NCBI GenBank assembly: GCA_029717555.1
Contig: JAMDHS010000146.1
Span: 1 to 26,835, forward strand
DNA from: Peribolospora baueri
Lineage: Eukaryota > Basidiomycota > Peribolosporomycetes > Peribolosporales > Peribolosporaceae
Length of the DNA: 26,835 nucleotides
Direction of reading: 5' to 3'
A model generated the notes under the pieces. The model searched no databases and was not told where the DNA came from. It was given only the letters and a program-made list of their open reading frames with translations. A program made the translations under genes and the position numbers. Shown one piece after another: positions 1-10,271 of this stretch; positions within the stretch are counted from its first letter, which is position 1, and each line of letters starts with the position of its first letter.

Positions 1-645
1 TGCAGTATGGGAAAACGTGGCCTAGGTCTACGCTCAATCGGACTCCGGCACCTCTTACCTTACGACTCCGGATCACGGCTGGCCTCTCGTTAACCAGGGA
101 TGGCTAAACTGTCCGCAGTGCGGAGGTCCTTTCTTTCTCAGTTTGAAGACAACATTCACTTGGCCTTCCCTTGCTTGCACTCCCTGCGATCAGCTGAGAT
201 CACCGGCCACGCAGCTGCAGACCTCATCTTCGAATTCCTCAATCTACTTGGAAAGGGTAACACGAAAGCCGCTTCCGTGGACAAGGTCGACCCTTCTTTC
301 GTCCAGCAGTCTGGTCGAACTCATAGCGAGCTTTGAGCTAAAGGAAAGGAAGGGGCAGATACCTTGCTGCCCGGATGCAGACCGCCCTTGTGCTTCCAAA
401 CTTATGCATGTACGCGGACAGCAGCTTACGGAACGTCCGCCTTTCACGAGCATGCAATTTCATCAACGAGGTAAAGCGTCTTTTCCTCTCTGCCTTCCGA
501 AGAGGCAACACATGCGGTGCGAACTGTTGCGAGTACTGCATGGCCGAGTCCCAATGCGTCCGACATCAGAACCATCCGCCGCCTTCCCACTTTTTGATCA
601 CGCCGATCACGGCATCCACGCCCATTCTAGATGGTCACGAACTGA
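1..645. other. Left edge: 3' flank of the dioxygenase gene, possible partial exon
   Basis: No gene can be assigned firmly here. On the plus strand a branch-like ctaaact (104-110) followed by gtccgcag ending at 118 resembles an intron end. It opens a frame to a stop at 334-336 whose product contains AADLIFEFLNLLGKG. This could be the last exon of a plus-strand gene entering from the left and converging on the dioxygenase, but it matches no family I know. Longer plus-strand frames at 143-740 run antisense into the dioxygenase 3' end and look like shadows. Confidence 0.25.
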
Positions 646-3010
646 CTACAGGCCCTCGTCCCAGACGTCCCTCTCCCCCTTGTCATCGCTGTACCGGCGT
701 CGCAGCACCTCCAACCGGGACTTGTAATCGTCTGCGTTAACATAAGCACCACAGAGACGTCGCTTTCCGACGAAGGAGGCGCGGCCGTGCAAGACGCGGT
801 GGTTGTCGAAAACTGCGCATGGAGTATGGCGATGGAAGACCGGAGCGGGCTCGTCAGTCTCACTGAAGTGGACTGCACTTCCCCGTGGGCACAGGTCGCA
901 CTAGGCATGCCCAGTTCGCGGGACGAACTTTCACTCAGCCCAACTCACTCAGCGCGGTGCCGGGGACGAGCTTGGTCCAATATTCCGAGTCTTCGCTCCT
1001 CAGCGTCTCCTCCCACCTCCTCAGCGCCTCATAGAAGGCCTCAACCTTGTGCGGCTCCAGCGTGTTCATCACGCTTCTGTCGTCGTTGTTGTACCGTACC
1101 TGGACCAACTCCTCCGTCGTCGGGTCGTGGTTGAAGATGGGGTAGCCGCTAGACGGAAGCGGGCGGATGAGCGTGTCCTCGTTGCCGGCCGAGTGGGCGG
1201 GAATACGGGTGCGTGACAGAAGCTCGTAGGAGGAAGGGTGGACCTCACGCAAGATCGACGCGGTATAGAAGCCGTCCACGAAGAGCGATTCGCCACCCCG
1301 CGCTCCCTCGCCCGAGTGCTCGAGAAGGTGGAAAAGCTAAAGGGAGATGTGCGCGGTGGATCGGTGCTTTGAAAACCACCTGTATGACTCTACACAAAGA
1401 GGATAGACATGGAGGGCCTCACCTGAAGACCTGCGGGATCAGTGAAGTAGGTCGTGTCGGTGTGGGCCGGCAGTTTCAGATTGGTATATGCCGTGTCCCC
1501 ATGCTCCAGATTGCTGGTAAAGTCCCAGAACCCTCCGTAGTGCGTCGGGCGGATGAAGGCAATGCGCTGCACGAGCCGCTCCGTGTCCTCAGGCGTAGGC
1601 GGAACGCCTTCTACAAAGCAGAAGCCAAACTCCGACTGCGTGGGGAAGGGTACGATTGAACGGAAGAAGAGGGAAAGGTGACAAAGAGAAGACGAGAGGA
1701 AAAATGAGATCCTCTACCGCGACACACTCGCTGTTAGCCATGCATAGCGACATAGCGACAAAACGCACGATCTTGGAAAGCCACCTAAAGACTCCACGAT
1801 CATCACCCATGACCTCTTTATACGTGACCGTCGGCGGGGCGGCGCTGATCCCTCGACCCCACAGCGTCTTTCTGAGGCGGGCAAAGATTTCGACGATGTC
1901 AACCAAAGCTATAGATGATACATGGACTGAATAAAGCCCATGATAGGAGTACTCACTCGGTGTCGGAACGATCTGTTTCGAGAAGAGGAACGTCATAGCT
2001 GTTCCGCATTAGCCACTGCCACGGATAAGTGGATTCGTGCTTTTCGCCTTGCCCTGAGGGGGAGAGAGAGCAAATTCATCTCGCCGAGCAAGTGAGCTTG
2101 CAAGGCCTAAGAGATTTAGACGATCAACGACCATCTAAGGCCTTACACACATTTGACGGTCATGCCCGAGACTGAGGTTCCTACCCATTCCGGACGAATG
2201 TCAGCAGGTACCTGTGGCTCAGAAAAATGCGCGGGCGTCAACATTTGTGATACAAAATAGATGGAGGGGTTCATCGTGTTCAGCGTATGGAGATCTGCGA
2301 GCCCGGATCCCACCCACCTTCCAAGTCTCGAGTAGACGCTGCTTCGTTTTGGGGTGGAAGCACTCGGCACATCGGCAATGATCGCGAAGCCAAATGTGAT
2401 GACTGGTAATCATGCGCAAATAAATAACGAAGAGGAGGAGACCCCAAGCGTGAGATGGGAGCACGCGCTGGTAGACTTAAATTGGGACAGAGCCTAGGAG
2501 GACTCACAACCCGCTCCGGCTCCCACTCGCCCACCCGACCTCGAGGACCTTTTCATCGAACCGGACTGACGGCGCCGATGGTTCGGAGGCGGTGACATGG
2601 GTTTCTTTCCCTACGCCAGGTTTTGTTCTGGAGAGCGAGGAAGCCGGGTTCGTGATGAGGGTGCCGGTGGCAGGGCCCGGGGACCGGGCGGAGGAAGAAG
2701 ATGGAGATGGGCTGACAGAGAGAGACTCGTTTCGCTGTTGTTCGAGAGGTCAAGAGGCAACTATAATGAGAACATGGCTCGCGTTGACTGTCTTTGCTCT
2801 TTCGCGCTGCGTTACGCTTACCTCCCAGCCCGTCGTTGTGAAAGACCTCGAGCTGGATGTCAAATCCACACGTACGCTGGTCGTCAGCCGCCTGGCGGCG
2901 CATAATAGATGTGAGCCGGGGCGGACAACTCTACAAGTGACTGGCCGTACTATGCTCGGTATCGTTCTCGTTCGCGCCGCCATCCTGGATAGAGCATATC
3001 GAGGCACCAT
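646..3010 (-). CDS. TMLHE: Trimethyllysine dioxygenase, mitochondrial (EC 1.14.11.8)
   Basis: Fe(II)/2-oxoglutarate dioxygenase that hydroxylates N6-trimethyllysine, the first step of carnitine biosynthesis. Nine exons: 3010-2822, 2734-2508, 2402-2318, 2211-2151, 2053-1957, 1871-1769, 1635-1423, 1336-949, 812-646; 509 residues. The N-terminus is Arg/Ser/Thr-rich and almost free of acidic residues, like a mitochondrial presequence. Next comes the small N-terminal domain with the signature WLRDHCRCAECFHPKTKQR. The TauD-type catalytic domain follows, with iron ligands in PAHTDTTYF (about H312, D314) and the distal His in RVLHGR (about H463). HTDTTYFTDPAGLQ and GKRRLCGAYVN favour trimethyllysine dioxygenase over the sister enzyme gamma-butyrobetaine dioxygenase. 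The ATG at 3010 has A at -3 and G at +4; ATGs at 3094 and 2983 are alternatives. The first intron (2821-2735) is the least certain splice. It shares a promoter with PPX1. Confidence 0.9.
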
Positions 3011-3125
3011 GGTTCGGAACTCTCCTCCGTGTTTGGCCGCGCGACCTTGCTTTGGCCCCCACGCGGCGCCGCAGCCGATCAGTCGTCGTCCCATCCGCTC
3101 CTCCGACAAGCGCCGAGTAGAGAAG

Positions 3126-3133
3126 TGACGTCA
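3126..3133. promoter_or_regulatory. TGACGTCA (CRE/ATF-type bZIP site)
   Basis: A perfect 8-base palindrome identical to the cAMP-response element bound by CREB/ATF-type bZIP factors, including fungal Atf1/Sko1 relatives. It lies 116 bases from the dioxygenase ATG and 372 bases from the PPX1 ATG, so it could serve either gene. Binding is inferred from the match only. Confidence 0.5.
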
Positions 3134-3138
3134 TTTTT

Positions 3139-3150
3139 GATCACGTGATC
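3139..3150. promoter_or_regulatory. GATCACGTGATC palindrome with E-box CACGTG
   Basis: A perfect 12-base palindrome centred on CACGTG, five bases from the CRE-like site. The flanks make TCACGTGA, the form preferred by Cbf1-type bHLH proteins. Yeast Pho4 disfavours a T directly 5' of CACGTG, so a phosphate-response site for PPX1 is less likely though not excluded. Confidence 0.5.
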
Positions 3151-3504
3151 TTCTTCTCCTTTCCTTCTGCACGCGCGCTCGAGTCGTGACCGACTACAAT
3201 TCGGCGATTGTCGCTTCCCATCTTGTTCTTTCTCAGCGTGAGATAAGCGGGGAGAGGGAGGAAGGAGGCGGACAGGAATCATCATATTTGCTGTGGAAAG
3301 GATGCCCTGCCAAGTTGAACGAAGGTCCCCCCGGAGAAGCATCCGCGGAGGCAGAAGCCAGCGTCGCGCAGACAACATGAGTCGATCATGTTTTTAATAA
3401 GTCACTCCGCGCGGGCTCGTCCTTGGCTGCTCAGCTGGTTAACTCCATAACTGCCACGCGATCAGGGACCATTCCCCCGGCCACCACCTCTTCCTCCCGG
3501 CGCC

Positions 3505-5239
3505 ATGCCGAACAGCAACTCCCTTCCGTCGCTCCCTCAGTTCGTCGCGGTTCAAAAGCGCGCCTTCCTGGAGGGTTCGATCGAAGATGGCAAGCAGTTC
3601 GTGCTTTGCATCGGCAACGAGGCTGGAGGTGGGTTGTGTTCAGCGGCCTTGGTGCATCCGGCTTTGGCCCGCTTTGTATAGCGGAAGGACGAGGGGCAGA
3701 TGCCAGTATGGGCTGCGCGGCTGACACGGATGTGTGTACGCCGGCACCCTCGCACCAACAGATCTTGACTCTGCGGCCTCCTCCATGGCGCTCTCCTATC
3801 TCTTCACCTACTTCTCCCCTTCGCCGCAATCCACATCTTCCTACGTATTTGTTCCGCTTCTGCAAACCGACCGTGCGGACCTTAAACTTCGCCCCGAGAA
3901 CCAACTCGCCTTCTCTCTCGCCGGGCTGGACCCCGAAACGCTGCTTTGTCGCGACGACCTTTTCAAGTTGGGCGACGCTCCCAAGCGCCCGACGCACTTT
4001 GCGCTTGTCGATCACAACAGGCTTAACCCGAAGTGGCAGGAGTGGGCCGAGAGCCATGGCGGAGGCGGGCAAGTGAAGGCCATCATTGATCACCACGCCG
4101 ACGAGGGCGTACACGTCGAGTCGGCGGAGCTTGTCCGTAAAGTGATGAGTCCAACCGAAGTAGGCTCATGCGCCAGTTTAGTGACGGACTATTTTCGACC
4201 CGTCATTGAGGAGCGTATCAAGGAGGGCAAGCCCACACCTCCGAGCGCGCTCGCCGACTTGCTGCTGTCTGCCATCGCCATCGACACGGGTAATCTCAAG
4301 CCGGGAGGCAAAGCGAGGGACGTCGACCGCCGGGCGTTTGCCTTTCTTCTTCCACTTTCGAGCTTCGCCCAGGGAAAGCAGCAGGATTCGGTGCATGTCG
4401 TCCTCTCTGCTCTTCCCGAGAGCCTCAAAGGTGATGCCAACGAAGTGAGCGCCGAAGACGAGGGCCGCAGCGACGCCTTGTTCGAGCGGTACTTTTCAGC
4501 GCTCTCGCGAAGCAAATTCGAGATCAAGGATATGGAGAGTCGGGACTTGCTCCGAAGGGATTACAAAGAGATCGAAGTGCCCGTCCCCGATGATTCGCTT
4601 CGGGAGGAGGAAGGCAAAAACGGTGGCAAGGGGGGCACCAGCACCCCGTCCAGCGGCCGCGCACCCTTCCATATCAGAATCGGCTTCTCCACCGTCCCCC
4701 TTGGCCTGCACTTGTGGCTCCACCGTTCCCTGCCCGCGACGCCCTCAGGTGGACACCTCGTACGTCCGGACGACCTCTGGGCACCCTTCTGGGCGTCCCT
4801 GGACGCGTGGATGTCCGAGCGCAACCTCGATCTCGCCGTCGTACTCAACTCGTTCCGGGAGCCGCGAAAAGAGAAGAGAGAGGGGAAGATGGACACGAAG
4901 CTGCGGCGAGAGCTCGTCGTCTGTTTCCGGCATCGGCCGGAAGGGAAATGGGGCGTGGGGGCGTTGGACCCGGACGAGTTCTGGAGGAAGGTCAAGCAAG
5001 GTCTCGAGGAGGACGAGACTTTGGACCTGCAGGAGTGGAAGGGGGAGAAAGGCGAGGACCCATCGCAGCCTTGGAAGAAGTCCGCCGTCGGTGGGCTCCT
5101 TTCCTCATCCCCAGAGAATCAGAGCGGCGAGCGATGGGAGAAAAGGGCGATGGTGTGGAAACAGGGGAATGCCAAGGCGACGAGGAAGCAGGTCTTACCC
5201 ATTGTGAGAGCCGTTGTAGAAAAAGCAATTAGGAAGTGA
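3505..5239 (+). CDS. PPX1: Exopolyphosphatase Ppx1-like (DHH family)
   Basis: Releases terminal phosphate from inorganic polyphosphate. Two exons, 3505-3628 and 3762-5239, give 533 residues. The join creates the first metal-binding motif, NEAGDLDS (about residues 38-45). The other DHH-family motifs follow: VDHN (about 124-127) and IIDHHADEG (about 149-157), then EVGSCASLVTDYF and LLLSAIAIDTGNL. The C-terminal half fits a DHHA2-type domain but is loosely conserved and contains charged Gly/Lys-rich loops. Yeast Ppx1 is shorter (about 397 residues), the excess here being mostly C-terminal linkers. No presequence is visible, so a cytosolic enzyme is likely. The first exon is needed: without it the protein would lack the DLD motif. 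The stop is at 5237-5239. Confidence 0.93.
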
Positions 5240-6038
5240 GAATAGCGAATGAGCAGGTAGACCCCACCTGTCACTTCTTTCCGGTAGTAAGTCTATCCGA
5301 GTGAATAATAGTGTTCTGTTTTACGCCATGAGACAAACATACTGTAACATGTCCTTCACCATCGCAGGCACATATCCTCCCCACCTCCTCTCCCGCGAGA
5401 ACCATACATACGCCCTGGCACTGCCGGCTTGATCTCAAGAAACGCAGTTCGATGCCCGGCTGTATGTGCGTGCGCCATCGCATCGTCGGACGCCTTCGTC
5501 TTCGCTTTGAAGACCAATTTTATCCTTCTTTCGTTCGCCGAGGTGCGAGAGGAAAAACAGGAGCGCTCGACATCGGCCGTCCCGCAGACTTTTACCGTCG
5601 GAAACTTTGCCAGATTGCACCCAAACTCGCATGGAGGAGTTGGTCTGCGGGTTCTCAGCCCTCTGGAAAGGCTTCAGGCAGTCTAGGCTGCTAAGCTACG
5701 CTCGATGAGGCGCCCATAGCGTTCGTCGCAATGAGCCAGGTGCCCAGGGCTTAAAGACTTTCTGAAGGCACCTGCGATGAGTGCAGTGGTGCATGAAACT
5801 ACATTTGTATCTCCTCATTTGTATCTTCTCGTCCGCTGAGCTACCATCCGTGTCTCGTTCCGAAGGCTTCTTCCGTCGATGCCAAAGTATAATAACGAAA
5901 AAAAAAAAAAAAAAAAAAAAAAAGCGTCTTCGAAGCCGGCAGACAGCGTTCCTACCAGGAGCAAGCGGCTCCAATCACTTTGCTCTTCACCCAAAATTTG
6001 CAACCGCATGAGGTGGCTTAGAGCATGGGCACGCCCCG
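5240..6038. other. Tail-to-tail spacer between PPX1 and the beta-like ligase gene
   Basis: This 799-base region should hold the two 3' ends. It contains a run of 26 A at 5898-5923 and a 14-base near-perfect tandem duplication (catttgtatctcct/catttgtatcttct) around 5803-5830. On the minus strand there is an open frame of roughly 105 codons without an early ATG, ending at 5356, with stretches such as NERRIKLVFKAKTKASDDAM. It could be an exon of a small unrecognised gene or chance. I found no convincing start or splice pair for it. Confidence 0.4.
5898..5923. repeat. A26 homopolymer
   Basis: Uninterrupted run of 26 A on the plus strand (T26 on the minus strand). No upstream coding match and no flanking target-site duplication that I can see, so it reads as a simple homopolymer rather than a retrocopy tail. 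Confidence 0.95.
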
Positions 6039-8239
6039 CTATTCTCTGACCTGCTCCTCAGAAGCCGCTTTGGTCGCCGCCGCGGCAGCCTCGCGGAAAT
6101 CATCGAAAGTCCGGAAGGGAAGGTTGGACTCGTTGAGCTGCGAGAGGAGACGTGGCGTCCGGCCAGAAAGTCAGAGCGGTTCCCATCGCATCGGTTCACA
6201 CGCACACACGCGACAGGCTTGCAAGTCACCGGAAGACGGAACAAGAGCGCGGATCGGATAGGATGAACAACTCACGATCGCCTTGGCTTCCTCGGCCTTG
6301 TTTCCTCTCAGACGGACGATCAGCGGCACCTTGATTCCCAGAGTGCGTACGGCATCAATCATTCCCTGGGCCACCCAACTGCCAAGGCAAATGACGAGAT
6401 ATATGGGATCAGCTGCCAGCATCTCAGCAAAAGGGAAGTAATGGTCCGCAACGTCTCCAGTGTGCCGAAAGCCAGCTCACTCCGTCCTGGTGATGCCTCC
6501 GAAAATGTTAACAAAGATGCTCCGAACGTCCGGATCCTCGTTGATGAAGCCGAGGGCCTGCTTCGCGTTCTCGGCCGTCGCGCCTCCGCCACCGTCGAGG
6601 AAATTAGCCGGCTTGCCGCCAGCGAGGAGGAGACCGTCTACGGTGGACATGCCCATGCCCTGGAGCACATACGAACGTTTGAAAGAGGAGCGGATTCACA
6701 AACAATGTCCGGCGAAAGAAAAAGGCTCCTTTCTCAACTCTGGCGGATTTCGAGTGAGAACGGCGGACTCACCGCTCCATAGCCCATGCACCCAATGTTG
6801 CTGACAACCAGAAGGGAAAGGGGAAACGGTAGTTCGGGACGACGACGTCCGTCAAACTTGAGCCAATAATTCAATGCGAAAACGGAGGAGATGACGACTC
6901 ACCCTCCTCCAAACTTGCGGTACACCATTCCAACCTTCTTCGCCTCGAGCTCCAGTGGATTCACTTGAAAGGGATCGTCGAGCGCAAAGAGCTCCTTTTG
7001 GCGGTACGCTGCGTCGGTGTCAAAGGCCAGAGAATGGGAGGAGCTGTGGTACAGAAGCGAGAGAAGTGGAAGGACAAAGCACCATCAGCGCTCGTAGCTG
7101 ATAGTCGCCATTGACAGCTGCCGAAGCCCGACGTCCAACTCCAACGGCACTCAGTCCCGCTTCAGACACTCACACGACGGCGCTTCCATCCTCCTGAAGT
7201 GCGACCTCAACTTCAAACTTCGTTCCGTCCTTTTCCCAAAAAGCTTTCCAAAGACCGTTTACAATTCGTCTAATCTCCTCCCTCGTCACGCCCTCCAGGT
7301 CCTGCCCCACCTCGCCATCCAGCAACGCGCTCATCTCCTCCTCGCCAACGACAGCCGCGCCATCGTCCCCAACAGTCTTGGTCACATCCAGAGGGACGAA
7401 AGACACGGACGAAGGGAAGAGCCTCCGACCGTTGAGGACGGGTACTGTCGAGGGTAAGCGCGTCGCCAGAAGGCTCGGGCCCAGGTGCATTTTGCCCGTG
7501 GGGAGGCGGTAAGGGACTCGGTCGGCGAGAAGAAGAAGACGGAGGGGCGGGGAAGCATATGTGGGAACTTGGGTGAGAAGCGCCTGTTGTCAAAGATTGG
7601 GATGGTTAGGATCGTTCGAGGATTGCCGACACCGCACTCCTCCATAAAGCTCGACGGACTCGTCCCCGTCAGTCGGAACATGAGCCCCGATGGGAGACAT
7701 GGCCCTACTCGTGAGACCCACCGTGGAGCATGGCTTGTCAAAAGCGGGCGAATCGGGACTGGAGTAGGCCGAGCCAAGCATGGCTGCTGCAATCGAACCA
7801 GCCTGACTGGCGCTGTCAGAGTCATAGGGGGTTGGTTGCATGAGGGAGTGGAAGGCGCCTGCGTGAGCAGGTGCAGAGAATTGACGGCGCCGGCGAGCCA
7901 AAGGAAAAGGAGATGTACTCACTTTGAAACGACATGTCTCGCGCCTTTCAGCCCGGTCGTCCACTCGCCCCGCTCGAGCTCTCCATCAACGAGACCGGCT
8001 CGCACTTCCACTCTTCGCTTTCCCCTTCCTCCCGAGGCATCTGCCAATTGATCAAAAGCGTGGGCAGCATCGACTGAGGAGGACGCGGAGAGCTGTGGGA
8101 GTAAGGGTAGGCCATAAGAGTTGAGGAGCGAGGTAGTCTTTGCGACATGCAGGGTGAGAAGTCGGCGGAAGACGGTGAATCTTGTGCGCAGGGACGATGC
8201 GATGGTTGGCCGAAGGGCCGTCCACGTCGCACCAGACAT
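6039..8239 (-). CDS. LSC2-like: Divergent succinyl-CoA ligase beta-like subunit, mitochondrial
   Basis: Eight exons: 8239-7923, 7812-7638, 7583-7174, 7043-6903, 6800-6773 (28 bases), 6659-6481, 6378-6276, 6137-6039; 483 residues. The first 27 residues are Arg/Ser/Thr-rich without acids, suggesting import. The C-terminal ligase domain is clear: [16 protein letters not shown] (about 346-361), [26 protein letters not shown] (about 407-417) and [18 protein letters not shown]. The N-terminal ATP-grasp half is unusual. True beta subunits have an LHEYQ-type start, KAQ..AGGRGKG, EINPL and a metal-binding Asp; here these positions read [25 protein letters not shown] and VSSHSLAFD. The Mg2+-binding Asn and Asp and the usual Asn of NGAG (here YGAG) are therefore missing. 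These residues lie inside single exons or in well-supported joins, so mis-splicing does not explain them. Partner of the alpha-like gene next door; the reaction is unknown. Confidence 0.88.
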
Positions 8240-8513
8240 GACCGTTGCACGAGGGAGGACAGGATGTGGTTTTCCCTGGAGAAATCTAGAAGTCCGGACG
8301 CTGGCGAGGGGAGCGATGATGAGGTAGCAAGGAGCGTCTTGCGTGCTGGACAACCTCGTCGTCCCCGGCAGAGGTATGCGGCCGGAAGACGCCGGAGTGC
8401 GGGGTCGGGCCGAAGTAGAGGCCGATGGTGCTGGACTGGTCGGGCGACGTACACTGACTGATTGTATCACTGTATCGACACACACCACCTCAAACACGAC
8501 GACTGCACTGACC
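8240..8513. promoter_or_regulatory. Shared promoter of the two ligase-like subunits
   Basis: Only 274 bases separate the two divergent ATGs, so both subunits of what should be one heteromer are probably transcribed from a bidirectional promoter. I see no CCAAT box. The alpha side has ACTG/TGTATC-type short repeats near 8450-8480. Shared control is inferred from arrangement. Confidence 0.6.
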
Positions 8514-10047
8514 ATGGCGTCCTTCTCCAGGTCTGCTCTCGCCTCCCGTTCCTCCCGGTGGGCAGCGGGCCCAGGAAGAAGAGGCCTGGCGACGTACCGA
8601 GAGTGAGCATCGTGTTCTTCACCTAACCCGTCCTGACCCTGGCACCCACACGGCTGACCCGGACCCGCCTCAATGGGCCTCGTCAGCACGCTTCCCAACC
8701 TCGCGACCAGCTCGGAGACCCGGGTAATCGTTCAGGGGTTTACGGGCAAGGCGGTGAGCTAGGACAATCGTTTCGCTGCTCGCTGGCGACTCGCTAACGT
8801 GGGCCCGCGTCTAATCCGATCGCCCACCGAACGAACAGTCGACCTATCACTCAGCGCTCTCCCAGCAACTCGGCACCTGCATCGTCGGCGGCGTGTCTCC
8901 CTCCAAAGGTGGGACTACGCATCTCGACCTCCCCGTTTTTGACACAGTGCGCCAAGCAGTGCGTGAGCTTCGGCCTGAGGCCACCTCCGTGTTCGTGCCG
9001 CCGAAGCAGTGCGCGGACGCCGTACTTGAGGCTATTGAGGAAGAGGTGCCGCTCATCGTGGCTGTTGCTGAGGGGATTCCGGTCAAGGATCAAATGAAGG
9101 TGAGCCGCCTAATAGACGGGACCTGGAAGCCATCCGGCCCAGGTTCAGAACAGTGCGATCGCAAGTGAAGAGCCCATTCTTAACTCTCTTGCCCGCGCGC
9201 GCTTGCTCATACGCAGATAATGGCGGCCCTACAGTCTCAGTCCAAGTCGCGCTTCGTCGGAGCAAACTCCCCCGGATACTGTAACCCGGCGGGATGTAGG
9301 CTTGGCATCTCTCCCGTTACCGTCTGCAAGCCGGGCACGATAGGTTAGCAAGCCGCTGGGTCTTGTCCGCGGAGAAAGCGGCCGTATTGCCCGCTCATGT
9401 TCAAGAATAGGACTCGCCGCTCATCACCATATCTCCCTTCTTGACAGGTATCGTCTCCCGTTCAGGCACGCTCTCCTATGAGGCCACGGCCCAGACCACT
9501 GAGGTCGGTCTCGGCCAGTCATACATCCTCGGCCTCGGCGGAGACTACTACCCGGGCACGCGCACAGACGAGGCTCTTGAGTTTCTCCTTCGTGACGAGA
9601 GGACAGCAGGTGTGATCAGCAGCGGCCGCGTTCTCTCGTCTAGACCAAGCGGGGAGGTCGCAGTGACTCCTGCGTGTAGTGGACCACTGGGCTCATGGAT
9701 ATCCGGTCCATTCGGTTATTATTTTCTTCGCAGGCATCATTCTCATCGGCGAAGTCGGCGGCTCGATGGAAGAAGAAGCAGCCGCGCTACTCTCCACCCT
9801 CTCCCTCTCGTCCTCTCCACCACCGTGCAAGCCTATCGTCGGCTTCATCGCCGGACTGGCCGTGCCACCCGGAAAGAATTTTGGTCACCAGGGCGCGCTG
9901 TTCTACGATGGGGATGGTTATGGTAGGCCGATGGAGAAGCGGTCATTATGGGAGCGGGCAGGGATACGCTGCGTGGGCACTATTGGAGAAGTGGGCGTCG
10001 CCATTAGAGCAGAGCTCGACAAGGCCAAGGCCGAAAGTTCATCATGA
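8514..10047 (+). CDS. LSC1-like: Succinyl-CoA ligase alpha-like subunit, mitochondrial
   Basis: Six exons: 8514-8602, 8687-8753, 8839-9099, 9217-9343, 9448-9609, 9734-10047; 339 residues. The N-terminus (MASFSRSALASRSSRWAA...) is a plausible mitochondrial presequence. The CoA-binding Rossmann part shows VIVQGFTGKAS (about 43-53), GGVSPSKGGTTHL and NSPGYCNPAGCRLGI. The phosphohistidine part shows VSRSGTLSYE, LGLGGDYYPGT, IGEVGGSMEEE and GKNFGHQGAL, where H287 matches the phosphorylated His of the family. The overall order and length fit SucD/LSC1. Differences from ordinary subunits are GKAS for GKQG, SPSKGG for TPGKGG, PAGCR for PxECK, and FGHQGALFYDGDGYG for the usual MGHAGAI region. Catalytic residues are thus kept here while the beta partner has lost its nucleotide-site residues. 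An AATAAA lies 38 bases after the stop. Confidence 0.92.
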
Positions 10048-10084
10048 CCCTGTCAAGTCTAGTCCTCACAACATCGATGAGGCT

Positions 10085-10090
10085 AATAAA
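10085..10090 (+). terminator. AATAAA, likely polyadenylation signal of the alpha-like gene
   Basis: Canonical AATAAA starting 38 bases downstream of the stop at 10047. Fungal signals are loose, so this is a suggestion only. Confidence 0.4.
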
Positions 10091-10271
10091 GTTATTCCCT
10101 CTGGAATCACCAAGTCAGTCCGAACTGGAAAGATGGCAAGACCCGTTCTATTAAACCACTTCACCACAGCCTACACGGGAGGATCACCCGAACGAGCGAA
10201 CGAGGTAAGATCACGGACAACTACAACATTCTGGAGTGTAAACTTGGCTGTGAGAGCGAGGCCTTTAGGAG

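Larger units (their letters stand above)
3011..3504. promoter_or_regulatory. Divergent promoter between the dioxygenase and PPX1
   Basis: This 494-base head-to-head spacer separates the two ATGs. It holds a perfect TGACGTCA and a 12-base palindrome around CACGTG only five bases apart (listed separately). Open frames in the spacer (for example 3079-3378 minus and 3186-3380 plus) have no recognisable content and I take them as chance. Confidence 0.6.

Noticed and set aside
3139-3150. Pho4-type phosphate-response site for PPX1
   Set aside because: The flanking T (TCACGTGA) is the context yeast Pho4 avoids; a Cbf1-type factor fits better, though the fungal lineage here is distant from yeast.
3431-4114. 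227-aa minus-strand open frame over PPX1
   Set aside because: Antisense shadow of a well-supported DHH-family gene in GC-rich sequence; no motif or splice support.
5780-5923. Retrocopy or SINE ending in the A26 run, including a tRNA-like GTAGCTCAGCGG on the minus strand
   Set aside because: No T arm or B box, no acceptor pairing, no flanking duplication and no coding match; a plain homopolymer is simpler.
8017-8031. GGRGK in the beta-like protein (about residues 70-74) as the normal ATP-grasp motif
   Set aside because: It lies before the strand VEVRAGL rather than after it and is 21 residues from GLKG instead of a few. The positional equivalent of the motif is DGELERGEW, and no intron of workable size could bring GGRGK into place.
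9679-9733. Starting the last alpha-like exon at the upstream in-frame ATG
   Set aside because: The sequence before 9734 is an intron: joining G|GTGTGATC to cag|GCATCATT gives TAGIILIGEVGG, the family sequence.
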